Origin: Pyropia haitanensis | Taxonomy: Eukaryota; Rhodophyta; Bangiophyceae; Bangiales; Bangiaceae | NCBI GenBank assembly: GCA_008729055.1 | Contig: SDUX01000004.1 | Coordinates: 2,356,001-2,420,000, forward strand | DNA: 64,000 nt | Reading direction: 5' to 3' | Shown here: positions 23,156-32,954 of the stretch, in pieces | Layout of the letters: the number at the start of each line of letters is the position of its first letter | How positions within the stretch are numbered: position 1 is the first letter of the stretch | Translations under genes and position numbers: made by a program | The notes under the pieces: model-generated | What the model was told of the DNA's origin: nothing | What the model saw: the letters and a program-made list of their open reading frames with translations, nothing else | Databases searched by the model: none

Positions 23156-24570
23156 ACGTTGCTTACCGCGTAGGCTTGCGGTCGTTGCGCATGACACCTG
23201 GCTCCTATGTTTGTTGACTGGGTGCGGGTGCCCTTGTTCATACATGTTGGCTGTGCGTCACTCGGTGGCAGCCCCCCTTTCTGTATTTGCTCGCCTTGTT
23301 TTGCTGATCCTTGCGCTGCCGTTGGTGTGGGTAGGACCGTCGGGCCTGCGGCCGCGGCCAGACCGAGGGGTGCCGCGTGCGTGACGGCGCGTGCGTGACA
23401 CCCCGCCTGTTCTTTTCTTGTCGCTGGGTCATTTGGCGGGACTCGGAGGATCGCTTTTCAAGGTGCCGATGCGAGTGGCGGGGGACACTGCGCCCCCCCC
23501 TGCTCGCTGTTTTTCGTCGGCGCACCACCCAGGACGCGACGGGGCACCGTCCCAGTGTGCCCGCCACGTCCGTCGCCACCACCACGTCGCCGCCACCACC
23601 ACGCCGCCCCCACCACTCCACAACCACCACCGCCCGACCACGACCACCCCGCGAGCGACCACCCCACCACCACAACCCCGCAACCTCCACCCCGCCATCC
23701 TCAACGCCGGCCACGCACACGGCCGAGAAGCCTCCCAGCTACCCCGCCACGTCCGTGACCGTCGCCAACACCGCCCGCCAACGTCACCATCACCACCACG
23801 CCGCCGGCACCACACCACCATCACACAAAAAACAACCACCAAAAGACCACCATCTAAACACCACCACCCAAACACAGCCACCTCCCCATCCCACGACAAC
23901 CGACACCTCCGCCCCCCGCCCACCACTCTCGCCACGCCCGTCCTCGCCCTCCCCGCGTCATTCCCCACCACAAACCTGCCGCCGACACAACCCCCGCCGC
24001 CCCCGCCGCTGACTGGTACTTGCCGCCGCCCTTGCCGCTGCCGCCGCCGCCGCCGCCATCTTGCACTTGTCGACGCCCTTGCCGCCGTCGCCTCCATCAC
24101 CGCCGCCCTTGCCGCCGCCGCCGCCGCCGCCGCCGTCTTGCACTTGTCGCAGCCGCCACCAACGCCGCCGCCGCCGCCGCCGACGACGCCGCCGCCGTGC
24201 TGCCGCCGCCACCGCCGCCGCCGATCCGCCAACGCCGTCGATCTTGCCGCCGCCGCCAACGCCGTCGACCTTGCCGCCGTCGCCGCCACCGCCGCCGCCA
24301 CCATCACGCCCCCCCCCTCAGCCGCCCCTCCGCTCTTGCCCTCCACCGCCGCCCCCCCCCCCTCCCCTCAGCTCCCCATACCCCTCGCGCCCACACCCCC
24401 CAAAAAAAAATAAAACAACAGCTAAAAAAATAAGAAAAAGGCAGTGGCACAAGTGGCAGCTGCGGGAGAAGCGATGGCCGAGTCAGCAATGACAGCAGCT
24501 GGCGGTGGCGGCAGAGGCGGCGGCGTATCGGCGTGGTCGCCGCCACCAACGCCGCCGCCGCCGTGCCGCT
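23156..24570. other. A/C-rich low-complexity region downstream of the Alba gene
   Basis: From about 23570 to 24000 the plus strand is made almost wholly of C and A, a degenerate CCA/CAC array. From 24010 to 24330 it turns into CCG arrays with two near-copies of CTTGCACTTGTCG about 72 bases apart (near 24060 and 24138). An A-rich island follows at 24402-24440. No frame shows a conserved domain. Confidence 0.6.
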
Positions 24571-24873
24571 GCCGCCGCTACCGGCACTGGCGGGCACGGC
24601 CGCCGCGGCGGTCGATGTGGTCGCCGCTGCGCGTGGCGGCGGCGCCGCCCTTGCCGCCGTCGCCGTCGCCGCCAACGCCGCCGCCGCCGTGCCGCTGCCG
24701 CCAACGCCGCCGCCACCGCGGCTGCCGCCGCCGCCGCGGCCGGCCGCGGCGGCCCGCGGGCGGCGGCGCCGCGGCGGCCGCCGCGGCGGACCGCCGTGGC
24801 GCCGCCGCCACGCGCAGCGGCGACCACATCGATCGCCGCGGCGGCCGTGCCCGCCAGTGCCGGTAGCGGCGGC
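24571..24873. repeat. 76-bp inverted repeat with 151-bp spacer
   Basis: The left arm 24571-24646 and right arm 24798-24873 are reverse complements at 75 of 76 positions; the single difference is at GGT versus GAT, about 45 bases in. The arms contain non-repetitive sequence such as CTACCGGCACTGGCGGGCAC, so the match is not just shared CCG repeats. Reading frames through the arms are Ala/Pro/Arg strings without a domain. Confidence 0.9.
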
Positions 24874-25931
24874 CGCGGCAACGACAGCGGCGACAGCGGC
24901 GGCAGCGGCAGCCGCGACGGCACGGCGGCGGGGGCGCCGCCGCCGCGGCGGCGCCCTCCCCGACGCGGCCCGCGTCGCGCTCTCCACCACCCCCGCCCAG
25001 CGCCCGGCGCCGCCGCCCCCACCGCCAGCAGTCAGCGGTGGCGGCGGCGGCGGCGGCGGCAGCAGCGGCGGCGGCCGCGGCGGTGGCGACTGGGGCGGCC
25101 CTTCCGCGGGTGCGGGCGCTGTCGGCGGCGACCGCGGCGGCGGCCACGGGCAGCACAATGGCGGGCCGCCCCCTCCCCCGCTCCTCCTCCCTCCCCCTCT
25201 CTTCCATCCTCTTGTCTTGCGGCCGCCGCGGTGTGCGCCGCGCCTACCCTGTGTTGGTGCCGGTGGTGGGCGCTCCCGCCGCTCCACCCGCGCCGACCGG
25301 ACCACGCGGACTCTTTTTTTTTTGTTTGCTGTGGACGCCGCTACCGCCGCGTTCGCCGCTGCTGGGAGTCGCGGCGGTCACAGCGGCCGTGGCAACGGCG
25401 GTGGCGTGGGCGGCACAGGCTGGTGGCCAAGCGGTGGAGGGGGTGGGAAGTCGCCCCCCGTTGCCGCCACCAGCCGCCCGGCTGGGCGGCGTGCGCAGAT
25501 GGAGGTCGTCCCGCCGCGGCAGGAACACGGCGTCATTCGTCGGGGCCCCGCTCCCCTGGCCGCTGTCGCCACACCCGCTCGCCGCTCCCCTCAGTGCGAG
25601 CGCTGCCCCTGACTATTGCCACCGTCGCGGTCACCGCCGTGATCCCCACCTCGGCTGTCCCCGCTGCGGCCACCACCGTCGTCGCCGCCGTCCCTGTCGT
25701 CGCTGAAGGCACGGTGGGCGCCTTCCCGCCGTCGCCACTACCACTAACGTCACCACCCTCACCGCGACTGCCACCAGGCGGCGGCAGCGGCCTCGACAGC
25801 GACGGTGGCGACTCTGCCCCCCCCCTCGTTATCCGCTTCAAGCCGGCCGCTCATCCCACCCGCGCCACCCCACTCCCCGGCCTCCCCCAGGCTCCCCCAT
25901 CCTCCCCGTCCCCCCGCGCGCGCGGTTCGCC

Positions 25932-26085
25932 ATGGCGTCCTACGCCTCCTTTGAAACCCCCCCCCGCCCCCCCCCCTCCGCCTCCCCCCTCTCCCCCAAG
26001 ACACGGGGGGTCGCCTTCGCTCCCACACAAGCTGCCCCCGTCCGCGCCGCCGCCCGCGGCGGCCAGAGCGGGCAGCGCGACGGCA

Positions 26086-26131
<46 letters not shown>

Positions 26132-26182
26132 TGGCGGCGACGGCGGCTCGCTCCGCCCGCCGTACCGCGGCGACGGCGCCGC
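25932..26182 (+). CDS. Possible first exon of a hypothetical protein
   Basis: ATG 25932 sits in a good context (TTCGCCATGG) and opens MASYASFETPPRPP, followed by Ser/Pro, then a basic stretch and a poly-Gly run. A GTGAGC donor at 26183 would end the exon in phase 2; without splicing the frame stops at 26186. I cannot find the next exon. No function can be given, and it may be a chance frame. Confidence 0.25.
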
Positions 26183-28734
26183 GTGAGCACGCCGCCGCGG
26201 CCCTGGGGGGCCCGCGCCGCGGCATTGCCGCGGCCGCCGTGCGACGTCGGCGATAGCGGTTGCGCCGATGGTTGGAGGGCGGGGGGGTGGGGGTGTGTGG
26301 GGGGGGACTTGCCCGCTCGGCGCGGCGGCGGTGACGGTGGCGGCGGTGGGGTCCGTGCGCCCCGCCGACCGCCACGCCGACCGTGCGGAGGTGCGCGCGT
26401 GCTGCGGCGCCGCATCTGGCACAGCGTGCGCCCATACGGGCGTGCGCCCATACGGGCGGGCGCGGCGGCGGCGTCGGCGTGGCCGTCGGCGGCCGCCGCT
26501 GGGGCGCTGTCGCGTGGCGCTCGGCGGCCGTCGCTGGCGCCGTGGCCGACCCAGAGGGGGGGGGGGTGGGCGGGCGCCGGCGCCCACCAGAGGCGGCTCC
26601 AAGGCGGCGCCGCCGCGGCGGCGCCCTCCCCCTCCCCCCCTGCGCCGCCCTCTCCCGTTGGCCGGCCGCGGGCGGCTGCCGCGCCAGCGCGGCAGCGTCG
26701 GTTGTGGCCTCGCCGCGCCAGTGGCGGCCGTTTGCGTCTGCTCGGTGCCCGCCACTGCCGCGGCGCGCCACGACGAGGTGACCGCGCGGCGCTCGGCAGA
26801 CCTCCCCCGCTACACGGCGGTGCCCCCCCGCCGTCGGCCGCGGCGGTGGCCACCGACGCGGCGGCCTCATCGCCTGCTTCTTCCGGCACGAGCGTGTCGC
26901 TCGCCTGGCGCGTCTGGACGGTGCTCAAGGCGGTGGCGGCGGCGACGGTGGTGTCACCGATGTACCTGTCGCCCGCCACCCGCGTGGTCATGACGCGGTG
27001 GGGTGGTGGCGGCGGAGGCAAAGGGAAAGCCGCCGTCGTTGGCGGTGGCAGCGGTCGGACAGCCGCGCCGGCCGCGGGTGTGTGCGGGCGCTTGCACCCG
27101 CGTGCCTGTGCTGCCTAGGTGGCGATGCGGGGCAGTGCCCCGACGCAGGAGCCCACACGCCGGGGTGCTGTCACCGCGCGGGTGTGCAAGGGTTGCTGCG
27201 CGCGCGGCGGCAGCGTCGCCGCCGCCGTCGCCGGCTGGTGCACGGCGGGAGCGGCCGCGGGGGGGGGGGGCACCATGGCCAAACCAGCGCCGCAGCTCCT
27301 CGCACTGGATCGACCCTGTGTCTGTGTCGGGCGTCTCAACAGCGCGGCGGCTGCTGGTCTCCTCCGTGCTCGTCTGCGTCGTTGGGTGGGGAGGGGGCGG
27401 CTGCTCGCGTCTGCCGCGGCTGCCGCCACCTGTGCGAGGACCCCGAGGCGGGGACGGACACCCGCGGAGCAGTGGCGCGCACGCCGTGCATGGCGGACGT
27501 GGACGCGGACCGTACGTCGACAAGTGGCTGTGGCGAGGCGCCGGTGCACCCACCACACAGCGGCGGCCTGCGCCACGGCCGCCGCGGCCGCCGCGGCCGC
27601 CGTTACGCGCGGCCGCCTGCGGCCGCTGGTGTGGAGCAGCGGCGGCGTGGCCACTCGACAGCGCGGCGGCGCAGCAGGGGGGGCGGCGGTCGGCACGGCG
27701 GCGGGTGGCGGTGGCGGTGGGGCTGCACCGTTTGGCTCCACTCCCCCCCCCCCGCCCCCCCTCCCCCCTCCCCTCGGCGCTGCGCGCCACATGGCGTGGC
27801 GCCGATAGGGACACTCCCGATGCCGCCCTGTTGCCACGTGCTCCGCGCGCAGCGGCGGGAGCGGCCGTTCCCAGCGGTTGGCCCCCTCTGCTGCTACGGA
27901 GAGTGACGCGCGCCCAGGCGGGGCTGCTGGTGGGGTTGGCGACGGCGGCCACGGACGACACCATCAAGAATCGGCCGCCGGGCGCGGCCGCCTCGGCGCG
28001 CTCGCGACGCGGCCGCGTGGCGTGTCGCGGCCGCGGCCGCCATCCTGCGCGGCAAGGCACAACGTAGCGCACTCGTGGGCGCGTGACCTTTCCGCCGCCG
28101 GGCACCGCCCCCCGGCCGACGCGGCGGGCGGGCCCCCCGGCCGCACGGCGGCGTCCGCCCGCCCGTCGTCAGCCGCACCTCAAACGTCACAGGCGGGGGC
28201 GGGGGGGGGGCGGGGGGCGGGGAGACGGCCGCGGCGGCGGCCGCGGCGGTGGCGCGCCCCCCCACTGGGCCGCCCCGCCGCCCAAAACCGACGCGGTGTC
28301 GTTGAGGACGGGCGCGCCGCGCGCGCGCCCGCCAACTGTGCCGCCACGCGGGCGCGCGCGGCCAAAAACCGCCACACCGACCACACAGCGCGCGCAGGGT
28401 GCCGCCAACCAATGACTGCGTCGACACCGCCGGCGGCGGCGTCGCCGACCAGCGCCACCCCACCCCCGCCGGGGCGGCTCAACTGGCCGCCATCCCATCA
28501 TCGGGCGGCAGCCGGGCGCGCACGACGGGTGGGAAAGAGCTCGCTGCGCCCGGCGGCGTTGCCGCTGCCGCCGCGGCGGCCGTCCCCACGGGCGGGCGCC
28601 GAATCCCCCCCCGCCCCGCCGCCACCGGCCGCCCGTGCCGCCGCCGCCGCCGTCACCGGGCCGTGCGTGTGAGGGCGGCCGCCACCCGCCGCCGCGGCCG
28701 CCACCACCACCGCCGCCGCTGCCGCCGCCAGAAC

Positions 28735-28769
<35 letters not shown>

Positions 28770-28970
28770 TTGCCGCTGTCGCCGCCACGCGGGCGGCTGG
28801 CCGCGGGGGAGGGAGGGAGAGGGGCAAGGGGGTCCGTGTGACTTGGTACCTGCCGGAACGCACGGACGCGTACGTCCCCAATGGCGTCACGCAGGGCCCC
28901 GCACGTCTCGAGTGTTGTCTGCCTCCTTGGCTGGCCATCGTTCAGGCCCGCGCCGTACAGCCGCCGCCGC

Positions 28971-29001
<31 letters not shown>

Positions 29002-29796
29002 ATTGCCGCCACCACCGCGGCGGCAGCCGCCGCCGCTGCCGCCGTCACCTGCCCCGTCCCCGCCTCCCCGCCTATGGTCGCTGGCACCGCGGCCGGCGTC
29101 GGCGTCGGCGGCGGCGGCGGCGGGGTGGGCACACCCCGCGTCCACCCGCCACCGTCGGCGGTGGGGTCGGCGCCGTCGGCGGGTGGGCGGATCCGCTCCG
29201 CCGCCCCCACCCCCCCCACGCGCACGCACGCGGCCGTTGCGAGTCCCCGCCGCCGCCGCCGCCACCTCCCCATCCCCCCCAACGGGCGCCCCCCCCACGC
29301 AGGCGCGGCGGTCGTGCGGTGGCGACCCGCACCAGCAGACCCCTACCCCACACCAGCAGGGGTCACCCCACCCCGCCGAGGCGGCCGCGGCGTCGAACCG
29401 GTGCCCCGTGTGGGCGGGCACCCACGTACGGGTGGCCGCGGCGGCCGCCGTCGCCGCCGCCGCGCACCCGTCGGCGGCGAGCGGGCAGAAGGGGCTCGCC
29501 TGCCCATCCCGGCCACCGCCCGTGCTGCGCCGCGACGCTACCCGCGGCACCCCAGCCCGCTGCTGACGCGGGCGGCACGGCGGGGTCGGGCACCAGCTGC
29601 CTGCAGAGGCGACACGGTAGCTACTCTAAGAGGCGGGCGCGCGCGCAGACGGAACGCCTCCTGGCAGCGTGGCCGGGGGTGTCTCCCGGCCGACCACCTG
29701 CGTACGAGATTGGTGCTTGGACGGCGGAAGGGCGACCCATTTGAAGGACCACGGGTGCTACCTCCTCTGGATGACGCCACAAGAAGGGCGTGGCTT

Positions 29797-29826
29797 GGGC
29801 GTGATCGGGCGTGATTGGGCGTGATC
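29797..29826 (+). promoter_or_regulatory. Tandem GGGCGTGATY boxes upstream of the MPV17-like gene
   Basis: Three 10-bp units begin at 29797, 29807 and 29817 (GGGCGTGATC, GGGCGTGATT, GGGCGTGATC), preceded by a related GGGCGTGGCTT at 29786. They lie about 340 bases upstream of ATG 30160. One-helical-turn spacing suggests repeated factor binding on one DNA face. That is inference. Confidence 0.45.
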
Positions 29827-30159
29827 GAGCGGGACGGTCATGCCACGCCCTCACGCCGGGCCGGTTTGTCCGCGTGCAATGCCCCAGGCTACGCGCTCCC
29901 CACCTCCCCCCCACGCGATGGGTGGTGCTGCCTGACACTGCGGGGCGGTGTGCCCGCGCCGCGGCCACGCGCCGCCCGCGCCAGACGCCGATCGCCGCGC
30001 GCGCCAACCGCCCCGCGGCTCGCACGGTCGCGGCGCGCTTCCCGTCTGCGCGCCCGCCCCGCCACGCCCCCCCCCCCCCCCCCCCCCCTGCCATTCCCCC
30101 CCACCCCCTCCCCGCCACACTGCCGCGCCCCGCGCTCGTCGCGGCCCACCTGTAGGGCC

Positions 30160-30450
30160 ATGGCCGCCGCGTTTGTTGTGGCCGCCGCCCCCGTCGCCGC
30201 CGCCGCCGCCGCCGCCGCCGCCCGCTGCGCCGCCGCCCCCCCGCGGTCGTTGGTGCGGCGTGGCCCGCCGTTGCCGCCGCCGCGGCCGTTGCCGTCGCTG
30301 CCGCCGTCGCCGCTGCCGCCGCCGCGTCTGTCGTTGCGGCCGTGGCGGCTGGGGGTGGGGTGCTCGCTGGTCGCCCCCGCGGGCGGTGTCGGCGGCGGCG
30401 CCCGCTGGCAGCGCCGGCCCGCGGGGGGGCGCGCCGCCGCCGCCGCGGCT

Positions 30451-30488
<38 letters not shown>

Positions 30489-31245
30489 GTCGCCGGCGGT
30501 GCTCGCTTTTGACAAGGTGCCCGCGGTCAACCCGTACGAGGACGATGACGATAGCGACGATGAGGAGGGTGGGGGCGGCGCGGGCGGTGGCGCCGGCGGT
30601 GGGGGTGGGGGTGGTGGAAGAGGGGGCCGCGGCGGCGGGGGTGACGGCGGCGGCGGCCCGTCTGGCCCCGGCGACCTCCTCGCGTGGGCGGCGCGCGTGT
30701 GGGCGTACAACCTGGCGCGGCGGCCCATCCTGTCCAAGGCGCTCTCCACCGCCGTCATTGGCCTCTTTGGCGACCTGATTGCGCAGGCGGTGGGCTACCG
30801 GCGGGCCCTCGCGGCGGTCCCGTCGGGCTGCCCCTACCGCCCGCCCTTCCGCGTCGACGTCCGCCGCGCGGCGGCGGTGACCGCCCTCGGCTTTGCGTTT
30901 ACGGGCCCGGCACTGCACGGCTGGTACGAGACGCTCGGCCGGGTCTTTCCTGGCGGCGGCTGGGCGGCGGTGGCGTCGTCGGTGGCGGCGGACCAGGGCC
31001 TGTTTGCGCCCGTCGTCAATGGCGTGTACCTGTTTGCGACGGGCCTGATGGAGGGCGGCGCCGCCGCGGACGTGGCCGCCCGCGTGCGCACCGGCTGGGC
31101 GGGCGTGTGGCGCAAGAGCGTGGCGGTGTGGGTGCCCGCGCAGGTGGTCAACTTTGGGCTGGTGCCCCTCGTGTGGCGCGTGCCGTACGTGAACGGGGTG
31201 GCCCTCGTGTGGACCGTCCTGCTGTCGTGTGTGGCGCACTCGTGA
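30160..31245 (+). CDS. MPV17/PMP22-family membrane protein, organelle-targeted
   Basis: The family comprises small four-helix inner-membrane proteins of mitochondria, peroxisomes or plastids, some of them channels. ATG 30160 (GGGCCATGG) opens a 361-residue intronless frame. The first ~110 residues are Ala/Arg/Pro-rich and almost free of acidic residues, as in a transit peptide. An acidic patch (EDDDDSDDEE) and a Gly linker follow. The family region begins near residue 178: WAYNLARRPILSKALSTAVI, GLFGDLIAQ, then GFAFTGPALHGWYETLGRVF. The signature is at the end: WVPAQVVNFGLVPLVWRVPY followed by LVWTVLLS, matching the W-x-P-x-Q-x-x-NF-x-x-VP-x-x-x-R pattern. Targeting is inferred; plastid and mitochondrion cannot be told apart. 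Confidence 0.87.
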
Positions 31246-32247
31246 GGGGGTGGTGGCGAGCCGCGGGGGGGGGAGGGGAGGGGCACCGGCCGGGGGGGGG
31301 GGGGGGGGGGGGGTGCGGTCGGCAGCGGCTGAGGTTGGCCAGCCGCGCCTGACCCCGGCCTGATGTAGTGGCGTGGCTGCCTGAGGTGAGCCGTTTGCCC
31401 AGTGGACGGTGGCCGCGCGGCGGACGGGCACCGCCTGTGGGGTTGGGTGGGGGGGGAACACGCCGCCCCGATGGCTGGGCCACCCTGTCGCACGCAGGGA
31501 TGGCGGGCGCGGGCCCTGGACGTGCCGACCCGCTCCTCTACTTTTTTTTTTTCCCGTCCCCAGGAATATGCTCTCTCTCGCCCCGTCGTCGCACCCTCTG
31601 TATGCTCCTTATTGCGGCGCCGCCGCTGCCCGACGCGCGGTCACGCGGGGGGTGGGGTGGCGCGGCGCCGCCGGCGGCGCCGCGTGGTGCTCCCCTCCCC
31701 CCCTCACCCCCCCCGTCGCTTCCCCCAATCTGTGGCGAAGGACCCCCCCCCTCCCCGCCTCGGCGTCGGCCGGCGCCACCCGGTCGGGTGTGGCCGCGCC
31801 ACCGCCCGCGACGGGCGGCGCACGACCCCTGCGGCCGCGCGCGGCGGCGGTACGGCGCGGGCGGCGGGCGGCGGGCCGGCGGGCTGGGGACGCCCGCGGC
31901 CGGCGGCCGTTCCGCCGCACCCTCCCCTCTGCCCAAATGCGCCGCCCCCCCGCTGGCTCATTGACAGCGCGCGTGGGTCCAGGACGACGTGCAAGACGCA
32001 ACGGCATGCCAATCATGACCCTCCCACTCCCCTCGCTCCCCCCCGCCCCGCACCTCCTCCCCGACTCGGCCCCACCCAGCACGCGACGGGCGACTGCCTC
32101 TGCCCCCTCCTCCGGCGCCCTGGCCCCATCGGGCGGTGCGTCTCGCCCCCCACCGCACCCCTCTCAGCCCCCAACGGCTGGTGCTCGGGTAGCCCCCGTG
32201 TCCTCCCCCCACACCTCCCCCCCCCCCCCCCCGCCCCCCGCCCCACC
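31246..32247. other. Convergent intergenic region without a supported gene
   Basis: The 3' ends of the MPV17-like gene and the RRM gene face each other here. G runs occupy 31265-31315. At 31530-31563 there is a T tract with an acceptor-like TTCCCGTCCCCAG, which could mark an unrecognised intron, but the frames after it (Pro/Arg-rich) show no domain. Confidence 0.5.
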
Positions 32248-32954
32248 TCAGCTCTGTCGTGACGACGCCAAGTCCACCCGCACTTGCCGCCCGTCCACAT
32301 CGCTGTTGTTCATCCGCGCAATGGCCGTTTCGGCCAACTCGGCGGTCGCGAGCGTCACGAAGCCAAAGCCGCTGAGGGGGCGGGGGAGGGGGGGGGGATG
32401 GGAGGAGAGGGAGGGGATGGGGGGAGGGGGCGCTCCCACGGGGGACGCGGAGGAGCAGGCAGGGCAAGGTGCCGCGGCGTGCGCGCGGTGGGGCATGGCG
32501 TGCGTCAGCGTGGGCAGCCGGTACCGATGAGGGGGAGGGCGGGGGGGGCGCGTCCCAAGAACGGGGACCGCCGCCGCCAGCCCCATGGCGGCAGCCGCGA
32601 CGGCCGCGTCGGCTACGGGCGTACGCATCGACGCCCGTCGCTCATCGCGTGGACCCGACCGGCAGCGCCGTCGCATCCGAGCCTTCCCCTCATGCGTCCA
32701 CCTGACCCCCCCTTCCCCCCTACCCTCCGCCCCGCCCACCCCCCAGGTTTTGTTTTCCTTTTGCCTGGTCGCCGGCCGCAACGTGCCACGCAAACGTACC
32801 GGCTGCGCCCCGTGTAGCGGTCCGTAATGACCTTGGCGTCGGTGACGGAGCCCGCGCCGCCGCCCACTCCATCCTCAAACGCCACGCGCAGGCTATCGTC
32901 CGTGGTGTTCCAGCTGAGGTTGCCGATGAACAACCGCGTGCCGGGGGCGGCCAT
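32248..32954 (-). CDS. Small single-RRM RNA-binding protein (92 aa)
   Basis: Exons are 32954-32800 and 32371-32248, with donor GTACGT, acceptor CTCAG and a split CGC codon. The product is essentially one RNA-recognition motif. RNP2 is LFIGNLSW (residues 8-15), followed by DAKVITDRYTGRSR; RNP1, RGFGFVTL, is built across the splice. The domain closes with NNSDVDGRQVRVDLASSRQS and the TGA at 32250-32248. Such single-RRM proteins resemble glycine-rich RNA-binding proteins lacking the Gly tail, which act as RNA chaperones or in splicing; the specific role is not visible. Splicing is needed to make RNP1, which supports both exons. Confidence 0.87.

Larger units (their letters stand above)
24874..30159. 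other. 5.3 kb low-complexity region without a secure gene
   Basis: Several frames look locally protein-like but none can be tied to a family. They are a short frame at 25932-26182 (listed separately), a minus reading near 27021-26850 (RYIGDTTVAAATALSTVQTR), and a Cys-rich minus reading near 29490-29270. GC at third positions is high in more than one frame at once, so it does not decide. T-rich islands occur at 25314-25330. The last 400 bases lead into the MPV17-like gene. Confidence 0.45.

Noticed and set aside
29270..29490. Cys/His pattern as a C1 (diacylglycerol-binding) domain
   Set aside because: The two cysteine pairs are CxC, not CxxC, and too close together for a C1 fold.
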